13,525 nt of DNA from Bryobacterales bacterium (GTDB lineage Bacteria; Acidobacteriota; Terriglobia; Bryobacterales; Bryobacteraceae): NCBI GenBank assembly GCA_003487005.1, contig DNFG01000220.1, positions 1,864-15,388 of the forward strand. Direction: 5' to 3'. Below, in pieces: positions 1 through 6,152 of the stretch. Position numbers and translations under genes: made by a program. The notes under the pieces were generated by a model, which had not been told where the DNA came from, ran no database searches, and saw only the letters and a list, made by a program, of their open reading frames with translations. The stretch's first letter is position 1, and each line of letters opens with the position of its first letter.

Positions 1-1085
1 CGCACGTTGCCCGGCCAGTCGTAGTCCATCACCAGTTCGAGCGTCCGTGGCGCCATCTTCTGCGGCGTCCGGTTCATCTGTTCCGCGAACTTCTGCAAAA
101 AATGGTTCGCCAGCAGCGGGATGTCCTCCCGCCGCGCTCGCAAGGGAGGAATCTCGATGGCGAACACGTTCAGGCGGTAATACAAATCCGGCCGGAACTT
201 CTTCTCTTCGACCAGCGTCTCCAGCCGCTTGTTCGTCGCCGCAATGGCCCGGAAATCCACCTTGACCGCGTGGGAATCGCCCACCCGGACGATCTCCTTC
301 TCCTGCAAAACGCGCAACAGATCCGTCTGCGTCCGCAGACTGATGTCCGCGATCTCGTCCAGAAAGACGGTTCCGCCTTCGGCCACCTCGAACTTGCCTT
401 TCTTGCGCGCCTGCGCCCCGGTGAACGCGCCCTTTTCGTGCCCGAACAGTTCGCTTTCCAGCAGCGTCTCGGTCAGCGCGCCGCAGTGGATCACCACCAT
501 CGGATTGAACCGCCTCGGGCTGGCCGCGTGCACCGCCCGCGCCACCACTTCCTTGCCGGTCCCGCTCTCTCCCGTGATCAGCACCGTCGCGTCCGTCGGC
601 GCCACCGTCTCCACCAACTCCACCACGCGCTTCATCGCCGGACTCTGCCCGATCAGCGACGTCTCCGGGAAGATCTGCTTCAGATTCTCCCGCAACCGGA
701 CCACCTCCCGCGCCGCCGACCGGTGCGAGATCGCATTCGACACCAGATGGACCAGCTCATCCGGATCAAATGGCTTCGTGATGTAATCGTACGCGCCGTT
801 TTTCAGCGCTTTAACGGCTGTTTCGACGCTCGCGTAGCCGGTCATGATGATGACGGGCATCTCCGGATCCGCTTCCTTGAGCCTTGCCTGCAACTCGATG
901 CCGTCCACGCCGGGCATCTTGATATCGACCAGCGCCAGATCAAACCGGTCCGCCGCCATCCGCTCGAGCGCATGGTGCGCCCCAGGGCAGATTTCGACCT
1001 CGAAACCCTCGCTCTCGAACCACTTGCCGAGCGAATCGCGCACCACGGGATCGTCGTCCACGATCAGAATGTGCCCGCTGGTCAT
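1..1085 (-). CDS. Sigma-54-dependent response regulator, NtrC family (C-terminus cut off by window edge)
   Basis: A cytoplasmic two-component activator that, when phosphorylated, uses ATP to open sigma-54 promoter complexes. The first 361 residues are visible. The receiver domain (about 5-120) has the acidic pocket D10-D12, phosphoacceptor D54, T82 and K104. An AAA+ domain follows from about 143: Walker A GESGTGKE at 172-179, the sigma-54-contacting GAFTGA loop at 219-224, Walker B ending LDE at 242-244, and an arginine-finger region (RPDLYYRLNVF). The frame leaves the window in the WPGNVR region, so the end of AAA+ and the expected Fis-type HTH are missing. The start is fixed by an ATGA overlap with the stop of the upstream kinase gene, its probable partner. 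HCGAL replaces the usual NCGAL before the GAFTGA loop, a minor variation. A sigma-54 promoter lies at the head of this same operon. The family is certain; the target is inferred. Confidence 0.95.
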   Translation of the reverse strand, partial: MTSGHILIVDDDPVVRDSLGKWFESEGFEVEICPGAHHALERMAADRFDLALVDIKMPGVDGIELQARLKEADPEMPVIIMTGYASVETAVKALKNGAYDYITKPFDPDELVHLVSNAISHRSAAREVVRLRENLKQIFPETSLIGQSPAMKRVVELVETVAPTDATVLITGESGTGKEVVARAVHAASPRRFNPMVVIHCGALTETLLESELFGHEKGAFTGAQARKKGKFEVAEGGTVFLDEIADISLRTQTDLLRVLQEKEIVRVGDSHAVKVDFRAIAATNKRLETLVEEKKFRPDLYYRLNVFAIEIPPLRARREDIPLLANHFLQKFAEQMNRTPQKMAPRTLELVMDYDWPGNV

Positions 1086-2722
1086 GCGCTCTCTCCTTCC
1101 CGCGGCGCCGCCAGTCCGGCCGGCGCGCGCAACGGCAACTCCACGATGAACTTCGCCCCGGCCCCCACCTGGCTTTCCACCAGCAGCGCTCCACCATGCC
1201 GGTCCACGATCCCTTTCGCCACCGCCAGACCCAGGCCTGTCCGGTGCTGGTTCTCCTTCGTGCTGAAGAACGGCTCGAAGATCTTCTCCATCACATCCGC
1301 CGCGATCCCCGGCCCGTTGTCCAGCACCTCGATCCGGATCCCCTCACCCCGGTCCACGGCAGCCGTCCGGACCCGGATCTGGCCGCCCTGGCCGATCGCC
1401 TCGTTCGCATTCGCCAGCAGGATGATCAGGACCTGCTGGATCTGCGCCGGATCCCCCTGAATCTCCGGCAACTCCTCACTCAACTCTTCCACCAGTTCAA
1501 TCTGGCTCAACTCGAACTGATGCAGCATCAGCCGCGTCGCCTGCCGGATCACCGTATTTACGTTCACGGCCGCCAACTGCGGCGGTTTCTGCCGCGAGAA
1601 CGCCAGCAGGCTCTTCATCAACTCCCCGCAGCGTTTGCTCTCCCGCTCGATGATCTCGACATTCTCCCGCATTCGCGCCTTCGTCTTCGCGTCCGCCTCC
1701 AGCCGGTCGATATCCTTCAGCGTCAGCCGGGCGTAGGTCAACATCCCGAACAGCGGATTGTTCACTTCGTGGGCCACCGTCGCCGCCAGCCTCCCCAGGC
1801 TCGCCATCTTCTCGCTGGTCACCATGCCCCGGTGGGCCGTCTCCAGTTCGCTCGTTTTCTGTTGGACTCGCGACTCCAGCGTCTCCGCCCACTCCCTCAG
1901 CTTCGCGTGGGTCCGGTGAATTTCCGCCGCCATCGCGTTGAAGCTGCGCCCCAGCACCCCGAACTCGTCCTGGGTATCGACATGAATCCGGTGCGTGGTT
2001 TCCCCGCGCGTGAGTTTGATCGTGGCCGCGAACAACTCCCGCATCGGCCGGTGCACCACGAGCCACACAAACAGCAGGCTCAGAACGCTCATCACGCCCG
2101 CTGTCCCCAGCGTGAAGAGCGCCATCTGCGTCCGGTGCTCCACCAGTTGGGCATCCACGCCGGCCAGGTCCAGATGCGCGTCAATCACCCCCAGAATCCG
2201 CCGCGAGGCCGGATGCGCGTGGCATGCCGCGTTACTGCACTCGGGCTGGTTCTCGATTGGCCGGATCACCGCCAGCGTCCGCCGCCCGTCCGCGTTGCGG
2301 AAGATCCGCGCCCGGTCCCGGCGCGCCAGTTTGGTCAGAGGCTGCGCCTGAGCGTGGCAGGCGTAACACGCCTCCGCCGACTTGTCGACCATCGTGCCCG
2401 ACTCCGACGCTTCCGTCGAATGCTGAACCAGTCCGTCTTCATTGATGATCCGGAGCCGGCGAATGCCCGGCTCCTTCCCAATGTCCCGGATCATGGTGTA
2501 CAGACGCTCACGATCGTTCTTCAACATCGCGTCGTACGAGCTGAAGTGGACGATATCCGCCACCCGCTCCGCCGACAACAGCACGAGCGATTCGAGGTGC
2601 CGCTGTTCCAGCCGTTGCTGCAGATAGCCGTAGAGCCCGAAACACACGAGGACCGCCGCCACCAGCAGCACGGCCAGTTTCCCGGCCACGCTCACACGAC
2701 GCCCACTCGTGGCGGCGGCCAT
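1082..2722 (-). CDS. Membrane sensor histidine kinase with two c-type-heme-like motifs in its periplasmic sensor domain
   Basis: 546 aa. One membrane helix at about 14-34, a periplasmic domain at about 38-198, a second helix at about 201-223, then HAMP (about 224-275), a short coiled coil, HisKA and HATPase_c. The phosphoacceptor is H318 in the motif AHEVNNPL. The N box is ANANEA (437-442), the G1 box DNGPGIA begins at 468, and the F (PFFSTK) and G2 (GLGLA) boxes follow. The sensor domain holds CYACH (C119, C122, H123), a canonical c-heme motif, and CSNAACH (C162, C167, H168), a CX4CH variant. Covalent heme would make this a sensor of redox state or of a gas/nitrogen-oxide ligand; the ligand is inferred. 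Its start is 3 bp after the NrfD-family gene stop, and its stop overlaps the response regulator start. This packing ties sensing to the electron-transfer genes upstream. The kinase call is certain; heme attachment is likely but not shown. Confidence 0.95.
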   Translation of the reverse strand: MAAATSGRRVSVAGKLAVLLVAAVLVCFGLYGYLQQRLEQRHLESLVLLSAERVADIVHFSSYDAMLKNDRERLYTMIRDIGKEPGIRRLRIINEDGLVQHSTEASESGTMVDKSAEACYACHAQAQPLTKLARRDRARIFRNADGRRTLAVIRPIENQPECSNAACHAHPASRRILGVIDAHLDLAGVDAQLVEHRTQMALFTLGTAGVMSVLSLLFVWLVVHRPMRELFAATIKLTRGETTHRIHVDTQDEFGVLGRSFNAMAAEIHRTHAKLREWAETLESRVQQKTSELETAHRGMVTSEKMASLGRLAATVAHEVNNPLFGMLTYARLTLKDIDRLEADAKTKARMRENVEIIERESKRCGELMKSLLAFSRQKPPQLAAVNVNTVIRQATRLMLHQFELSQIELVEELSEELPEIQGDPAQIQQVLIILLANANEAIGQGGQIRVRTAAVDRGEGIRIEVLDNGPGIAADVMEKIFEPFFSTKENQHRTGLGLAVAKGIVDRHGGALLVESQVGAGAKFIVELPLRAPAGLAAPREGESA

Positions 2723-2725
2723 GGC

Positions 2726-3901
2726 TTAGTCCCCCGGCGTCGCCGCGGGCTGCAACTTGTCCGGCGCGCCTTCGGGATCTCCGGACTCGCTGTCGTGCAT
2801 CGGCTCGAACAACGGCAGATACTTCGCCGCCAGTTTGAAGATCGCGAATCCCGCCGCCACGATCGCGAGCGTGATCACCACTTCGGTCCACTTCGGGATG
2901 TACGTCACTCCGGAGGCGCGTTCCATGCCCGTCACGGCGATGTTCAGCCGGTTCACCAGGAATCCGAACAGGAACATCGTGACCGCCGCGTACATCGTGT
3001 GCGGGTTCTGCCGCGTCCGCTCCCGGAACAACAGCAGCATCGGCACCGCCATCAGCATGATCTCCAGCACGAACAGCCGGCTCTCCCAGCCCGGATCTTC
3101 CAGGGCAGCCCAGGCGCCGCGATGGTTCAGGTCGAGAAATCGCATCGTCAGATAACAGGCGATCACCACCGCCAGCACCCGCGACAGCTTCTGGATCAGC
3201 GGCCATTCCAGTTCCCGGCCGAAGGCCTTCGAGCTGTGCCAGCTCTCGAAAATCGTCATCGCCAGACCTACGCCGATCGCCGACACGTAGAAGAGGACCG
3301 GCAGCAGCGGCGTGTACCACAGCGTGTTCAATTTCCCGTTGGCGATCAGATACAGGCTGCCCAGCGAACTCTGGTGCAGCGTGGACAGAATCACGCCCAT
3401 GATGATGATCGGCAGCATCACGCCCTTCAGCACCCGCCGCGGCCGCTGCAGGCCCAGTTTCTCCAGAATCACCGGCAGAAACTCGAGGAACAGCACCGTC
3501 GTGTACAGCGTGACGCACCAGCCGACTTCAAACATCACCGAACGCGGATTCCACATGATGATCGGGTGCCAGACCCGGTGGGGCTGTCCCAGATCGAACA
3601 TCAGCGCCACCACCACCAGCACATAACCCAGGAACGCGGTCAAAATCGCCGGCCGGACCACCGGCTTGAACTCCTCCAGATGGAAGATGTGGACGATCGC
3701 CGCCAGCGTGAACCCGCCCGCCGCCAGACCGACTCCGCACAAGATGTCAAACCCGACCCAGATCCCCCAGGGGAACTGATCCGACAGGTTCGTCGCCCCG
3801 CCCAGCCCGTAGAAAATCCGGATGTAGGTGGCATACAGGCCCGCCACCATCAGGGCCGCGAAAACCCATTGCCAAAACGTCCGTGGCATGAAGCGGCTCA
3901 T
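2726..3901 (-). CDS. HybB/NrfD-family polytopic membrane subunit (quinone-interacting)
   Basis: 391 aa, about nine or ten transmembrane helices. It resembles the HybB branch of the NrfD/PsrC superfamily, integral subunits that exchange electrons between a four-cluster Fe-S protein and the quinone pool without binding heme. HybB-like hallmarks are DQFPWGIWVGFD (41-52) and LHQSSLGSLYLI (175-186). After the last helix the tail (about 366-391) is acidic and low in complexity. The start at 3901 is chosen over an upstream in-frame ATG at 3952 because GGAGG lies just before it and because it forms an ATGA overlap with the stop of the ferredoxin gene. The upstream start would add 17 Arg/Gly-rich residues inside that gene. 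The partner is clearly the adjacent ferredoxin. No hydrogenase subunits are nearby, so the name hybB would overstate the function. Confidence 0.92.
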   Translation of the reverse strand: MSRFMPRTFWQWVFAALMVAGLYATYIRIFYGLGGATNLSDQFPWGIWVGFDILCGVGLAAGGFTLAAIVHIFHLEEFKPVVRPAILTAFLGYVLVVVALMFDLGQPHRVWHPIIMWNPRSVMFEVGWCVTLYTTVLFLEFLPVILEKLGLQRPRRVLKGVMLPIIIMGVILSTLHQSSLGSLYLIANGKLNTLWYTPLLPVLFYVSAIGVGLAMTIFESWHSSKAFGRELEWPLIQKLSRVLAVVIACYLTMRFLDLNHRGAWAALEDPGWESRLFVLEIMLMAVPMLLLFRERTRQNPHTMYAAVTMFLFGFLVNRLNIAVTGMERASGVTYIPKWTEVVITLAIVAAGFAIFKLAAKYLPLFEPMHDSESGDPEGAPDKLQPAATPGD

Positions 3902-4644
3902 TTCTCGCCTCCTTCGGCCGCCGCCACTTCCTCGCGGCGATGCGTGATCCAATAAACTCCGCTCATCAGCACCGTGCCCAGAATCACCACGTCCGGCACG
4001 TGTTTCAGCGCCGCCCAGGTGTAGGTGGGCAGCGACTCCTTCGGCAGGTTCCCCGGCATGTTGAGCTTTTCGTAGGGCTCCGAACCGATCATCAGCACGC
4101 TCGTCCCGCCCACTTCCTCCATCCCGTAGATCGCCGGATGATACTCGCCCGGGCTCGCCTCCATCCGCTTTTTCGCAATCGCGATCACTTCGTCCCGCTC
4201 ACCCGTGATCGTCGCCTCGAACGGGCAAGCCTCGGAACAGTGGGTGATCCCGCCGAACGACACCCGCTCCGCGCACATGTCGCACTTCTTCACCAGCGGC
4301 AGCCGCTCGTTCCATTCGTACGATGGCACCTGGAACGGGCACGCCATCATGCAATACCGGCAGCCCATGCACTTCTCCGGGTGGTACACCACCGGGCCCG
4401 CCGCCGTCTTCTCGAACGCCGCCACCGGACACACGCTCGCGCAAGCCGGGTCTATGCAGTGCATACACAGCTTGCGCGAAAATTTCTCTCCGTGGGTCGT
4501 GATCGTGGTCAGTTTCTGCGCCGAAGTCTTTTCCGTCCCGGCAATCTCGTCGGTGTAAGGCAGCTTCCACTTTTCAGAGCAAGCTGCCTCACAGAGACGG
4601 CATCCAACACAGAGGACATTGTCGTATAGAACCGCTTTGGCCAT
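3898..4644 (-). CDS. Four-[4Fe-4S] ferredoxin-like electron-transfer subunit with C-terminal membrane helix (HybA/FdnH type)
   Basis: 248 aa. Sixteen cysteines in four clusters: C12/C15/C18/C22, C60/C63/C68/C72, C92/C95/C98/C102 and C121/C124/C136/C140, the pattern of DmsB/HybA/FdnH subunits that wire a catalytic subunit to a membrane quinone-reactive partner. The segment after the clusters (EVGGTSVL near 177-184) and a single membrane helix (about 213-232) point to the HybA/FdnH subgroup. There is no Tat signal: the first Cys motif begins at residue 12. The Fe-S domain is therefore either cytoplasmic or carried across with an unseen Tat-exported partner, as FdnH is. A strong ribosome site, GAGGGAGG, precedes the ATG. 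The stop overlaps the start of the NrfD-family gene. It lies 92 bp after the GcvH-like gene; that gap holds an imperfect inverted repeat and a possible promoter. Confidence 0.93.
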   Translation of the reverse strand: MAKAVLYDNVLCVGCRLCEAACSEKWKLPYTDEIAGTEKTSAQKLTTITTHGEKFSRKLCMHCIDPACASVCPVAAFEKTAAGPVVYHPEKCMGCRYCMMACPFQVPSYEWNERLPLVKKCDMCAERVSFGGITHCSEACPFEATITGERDEVIAIAKKRMEASPGEYHPAIYGMEEVGGTSVLMIGSEPYEKLNMPGNLPKESLPTYTWAALKHVPDVVILGTVLMSGVYWITHRREEVAAAEGGEK

Positions 4645-4662
4645 CGAGGCCTCCCTCGTGAA

Positions 4663-4700
4663 TTCCAGACCAGTTTATCCTGATCTGTAGAAGAGTTCAA
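4663..4700 (-). promoter_or_regulatory. Possible sigma-70-type internal promoter for the ferredoxin gene
   Basis: On the minus strand, TTGAAC (4700-4695) and TAAACT (4677-4672) are separated by 17 bp, each matching the consensus at four of six positions. A start near 4665 would give a leader of about 20 nt containing the GAGGGAGG ribosome site. The match is only moderate, and read-through from the upstream sigma-54 promoter would make it unnecessary. Confidence 0.3.
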
Positions 4701-4725
4701 CACCTTTTTGTGTGAAACTCTACAG
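4685..4725. repeat. Imperfect inverted repeat between the GcvH-like and ferredoxin genes
   Basis: Outer arms CTGTAG and CTACAG pair perfectly. Inner arms AGTTCAACAC and GTGTGAAACT pair except for two central mismatches, and a 3-nt bulge sits on one side. The loop is CTTTTT. On the transcribed (minus) strand no U-run follows the stem, so a simple intrinsic terminator is unlikely. It could be an mRNA-processing or stabilising hairpin, or a binding site: the minus-strand part TGTTGAACTCTTCTACAG resembles the dyad upstream of the operon promoter (12 of 18 positions). Confidence 0.5.
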
Positions 4726-4736
4726 CACTCGCCTAG

Positions 4737-5405
4737 CTAGCTGAGGAAGAACTCTTCGGCCGCCTTCTTCCAGGTCTTCGCGTCCAGCGCGGCGGCAGGA
4801 TCAGCAACCGGTTCGCCACCATCAGCGGCCGTCGCACCAGCCAGCTGCGGCTGCAGGGCAAACAGCCGGTCCGCCGCTTCCTGCATCCACGACCGCACCA
4901 GATTCACCGGCAGCAGGTTGCGGGCCGGGCTGTCTTCGTCCGGCGAGAACACGTTCATCATCCAGCCTTTTCCGTAAGGTTCTTCCCGGAGCAGCGTGGG
5001 GTTGGTCAGCAGCGTGCTATTGATTTCAACAACTTCACCTTCCACCGGGCTCACGAGTTCGATCTTCTCGCCATTGCGAATGAAGCTCGCCACCTTCTGC
5101 CCCTGACGAACCCACTGGCCCGGCTTCGGCAGTTCGATCCGGTCCACCGGTCCCGCGAACGCCGCCGCGAAAGCGTCAGCACCTACGCGATTGACATTCT
5201 TCCGTTCCCGCTGGACCCAGGTGTGACCAGGGTGATACCGGACATTCGACGGAACGGCAAATCCACCAACCACTTCCGGATCGCTTTCCGCCATCACGGG
5301 CTGCAGTTCGGTTTCGGTCGCAATCTTCGGCGCCTTCTTCCGGTTCAGAACCAGGTCAATCACGATAAACGTTGCGAAAGTGAGAACGAGTAAGAGAACG
5401 GTCAT
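4737..5405 (-). CDS. Membrane-anchored GcvH-like (lipoyl-domain fold) protein, first gene of the redox operon
   Basis: 222 aa. An N-terminal membrane helix (about 2-20) is followed by RKK, which by the positive-inside rule puts the rest in the cytoplasm. Residues about 50-152 follow the glycine-cleavage H-protein pattern: HPGHTWV (58-64), a VGADAFA segment, ELPKPGQWV, SPVEGEVVEIN (119-129) and EEPYGKGWMMNV (141-152). In true GcvH the lipoylated lysine lies seven residues before the xPVxGEV motif. Here that position is glycine, and the nearest lysine, K114, is two residues off, so lipoylation is doubtful. The tail beyond 155 is Ala/Pro-rich and ends in a short amphipathic stretch. No other glycine-cleavage gene is nearby, and the neighbours are redox and sensor genes, so a glycine-cleavage role is unlikely. 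AGAGGAG lies 8 nt before the ATG, and a sigma-54 promoter lies upstream. Confidence 0.85.
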   Translation of the reverse strand: MTVLLLVLTFATFIVIDLVLNRKKAPKIATETELQPVMAESDPEVVGGFAVPSNVRYHPGHTWVQRERKNVNRVGADAFAAAFAGPVDRIELPKPGQWVRQGQKVASFIRNGEKIELVSPVEGEVVEINSTLLTNPTLLREEPYGKGWMMNVFSPDEDSPARNLLPVNLVRSWMQEAADRLFALQPQLAGATAADGGEPVADPAAALDAKTWKKAAEEFFLS

Positions 5406-5458
5406 GGCTTTAACTCCTCTGTGTTGTATTCACCGGCTTCATCCGGCACCCTTCTATA

Positions 5459-5475
5459 TGCAGGTCGCGTGCCAA
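5459..5475 (-). promoter_or_regulatory. Sigma-54 (RpoN) -24/-12 promoter of the redox operon
   Basis: The minus strand reads TTGGCACGCGACCTGCA. It matches TGGCACG-N4-TTGCW at all but one defined position (CTGCA for TTGCA), and the invariant GG and GC are exactly 10 bp apart. Transcription would begin near 5448, leaving a leader of about 43 nt with an AGAGGAG ribosome site before the GcvH-like ATG at 5405. The operon's last visible gene encodes a sigma-54 activator, which makes the assignment coherent. Confidence 0.82.
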
Positions 5476-5539
5476 ACTCGCCAGAGGAGCTAAGTGATTG
5501 ATTTACCGTGGTGTTACTCGAAAGGCCGAAACATCAGGG

Positions 5540-5558
5540 CTGTTGCGATTCTCAACAG
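5540..5558. promoter_or_regulatory. Dyad operator, probable enhancer site (UAS) for the sigma-54 activator
   Basis: CTGTTGCGATTCTCAACAG is a 19-bp dyad in which eight of nine symmetric base pairs match around a central T. Its centre lies about 100 bp upstream of the predicted sigma-54 start, a normal distance for an NtrC-family enhancer. Assignment to the response regulator of this operon is inference from position. Confidence 0.55.
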
Positions 5559-5617
5559 GCGCTGCCGTATTTATCCGCAAAACCGACCCAAGCCCCATAT
5601 TTTTCATGAATTTAGGG

Positions 5618-5660
5618 CAGTGTTGAAAAATCCGATACCCAGTGTTGTGAATTTCAACGC
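5618..5660. promoter_or_regulatory. Second, weaker enhancer-like element with a CAGTGTTG direct repeat
   Basis: CAGTGTTG occurs at 5618-5625 and again at 5640-5647, a 22-bp period or about two helical turns. The second copy continues into TGTTGTGAATTTCAAC, sharing the TGTTG-N7-CAAC layout of the dyad at 5540-5558 (13 of 19 positions identical). It lies about 200 bp upstream of the sigma-54 start and overlaps the stop codon of the acetyltransferase gene. Confidence 0.4.
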
Positions 5661-6142
5661 TTTTCGGGCTCATCGGGCCCGCCCAGCACGAAATCCACCT
5701 CGAACATCTGATACGGGGTCCGCTTCATCCCCACACGCTCGTATGTGCCCTGCGCCCGGGCATTATCCTTCTCCACATACAACCGCAACCCGCACACCCC
5801 CGGCGTCGAACGCGCCAACTGCTCCACATGCGCGTACAATGCCTTGAAAACCCCTCGTGACCGGTATTCCGGCTCTACCCAGACGCTTTGAATCCACCAG
5901 AATACCCCGTTGCGCCAGTCCGACCACTCGTAGGTGATCATCATCTGCCCGGCGCGCCGCCCGTCCACCTCGGCAAGATAATACAGTCCGCGGGAACGGT
6001 CGTCGAACAGCGCGTGGACGCCATCCCGCAACCGGTCCAGATCGAGCGACAAATGCTCTGTTTCCAAAGCCATCGCGGCATTGCCGCGAACCAGAAACTC
6101 GGCGTCGGCGGGCGTGGCGAGGCGAATCTGCGGTGCAACCAT
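5654..6142 (-). CDS. GNAT family N-acetyltransferase
   Basis: 162 aa, the usual size of a single GNAT domain, soluble and cytoplasmic. It would transfer acetyl from acetyl-CoA to an amine; the substrate cannot be told. Motif A is at about 87-104 (SVWVEPEYRSRGVFKALY), with the acetyl-CoA loop RSRGVF, a variant in which the second small residue of R-x-x-G-x-G/A is Phe. Motif B is LYVEKDNARAQGTYERVGMK (121-140), with the Asn and Tyr typical of the family. The N-terminus IRLATPADAEFL is the standard opening. GGAGAGG just precedes the ATG. It starts 10 bp after the stop of the propeller gene, so the two are probably cotranscribed. Confidence 0.93.
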   Translation of the reverse strand: MVAPQIRLATPADAEFLVRGNAAMALETEHLSLDLDRLRDGVHALFDDRSRGLYYLAEVDGRRAGQMMITYEWSDWRNGVFWWIQSVWVEPEYRSRGVFKALYAHVEQLARSTPGVCGLRLYVEKDNARAQGTYERVGMKRTPYQMFEVDFVLGGPDEPEKR

Positions 6143-6152
6143 CCTCTCCAGA

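Larger units (their letters stand above)
5406..5653. other. Intergenic regulatory region (248 bp) between acetyltransferase and GcvH-like genes
   Basis: Visibly richer in A/T than its neighbours and without a convincing gene. It holds, from the operon side outward, the ribosome site, the sigma-54 promoter, TTTACCGTGGTGTTA (5502-5516), the strong dyad and the TGTTG repeats. Both flanking genes are on the minus strand, so this region must also end the acetyltransferase message. I see no strong hairpin-plus-U-run terminator. Confidence 0.6.

Noticed and set aside
1196..3955. 919-codon plus-strand frame opposite the kinase and NrfD-family genes
   Set aside because: The translation is Arg/His/Gln-rich with no recognisable domain and covers two well-supported minus-strand genes and their junctions. 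It is an antisense shadow.
5604..5611. Perfect palindrome TTCATGAA in the intergenic region
   Set aside because: Only 8 bp with no extension of symmetry and no second copy; not enough to call an operator.
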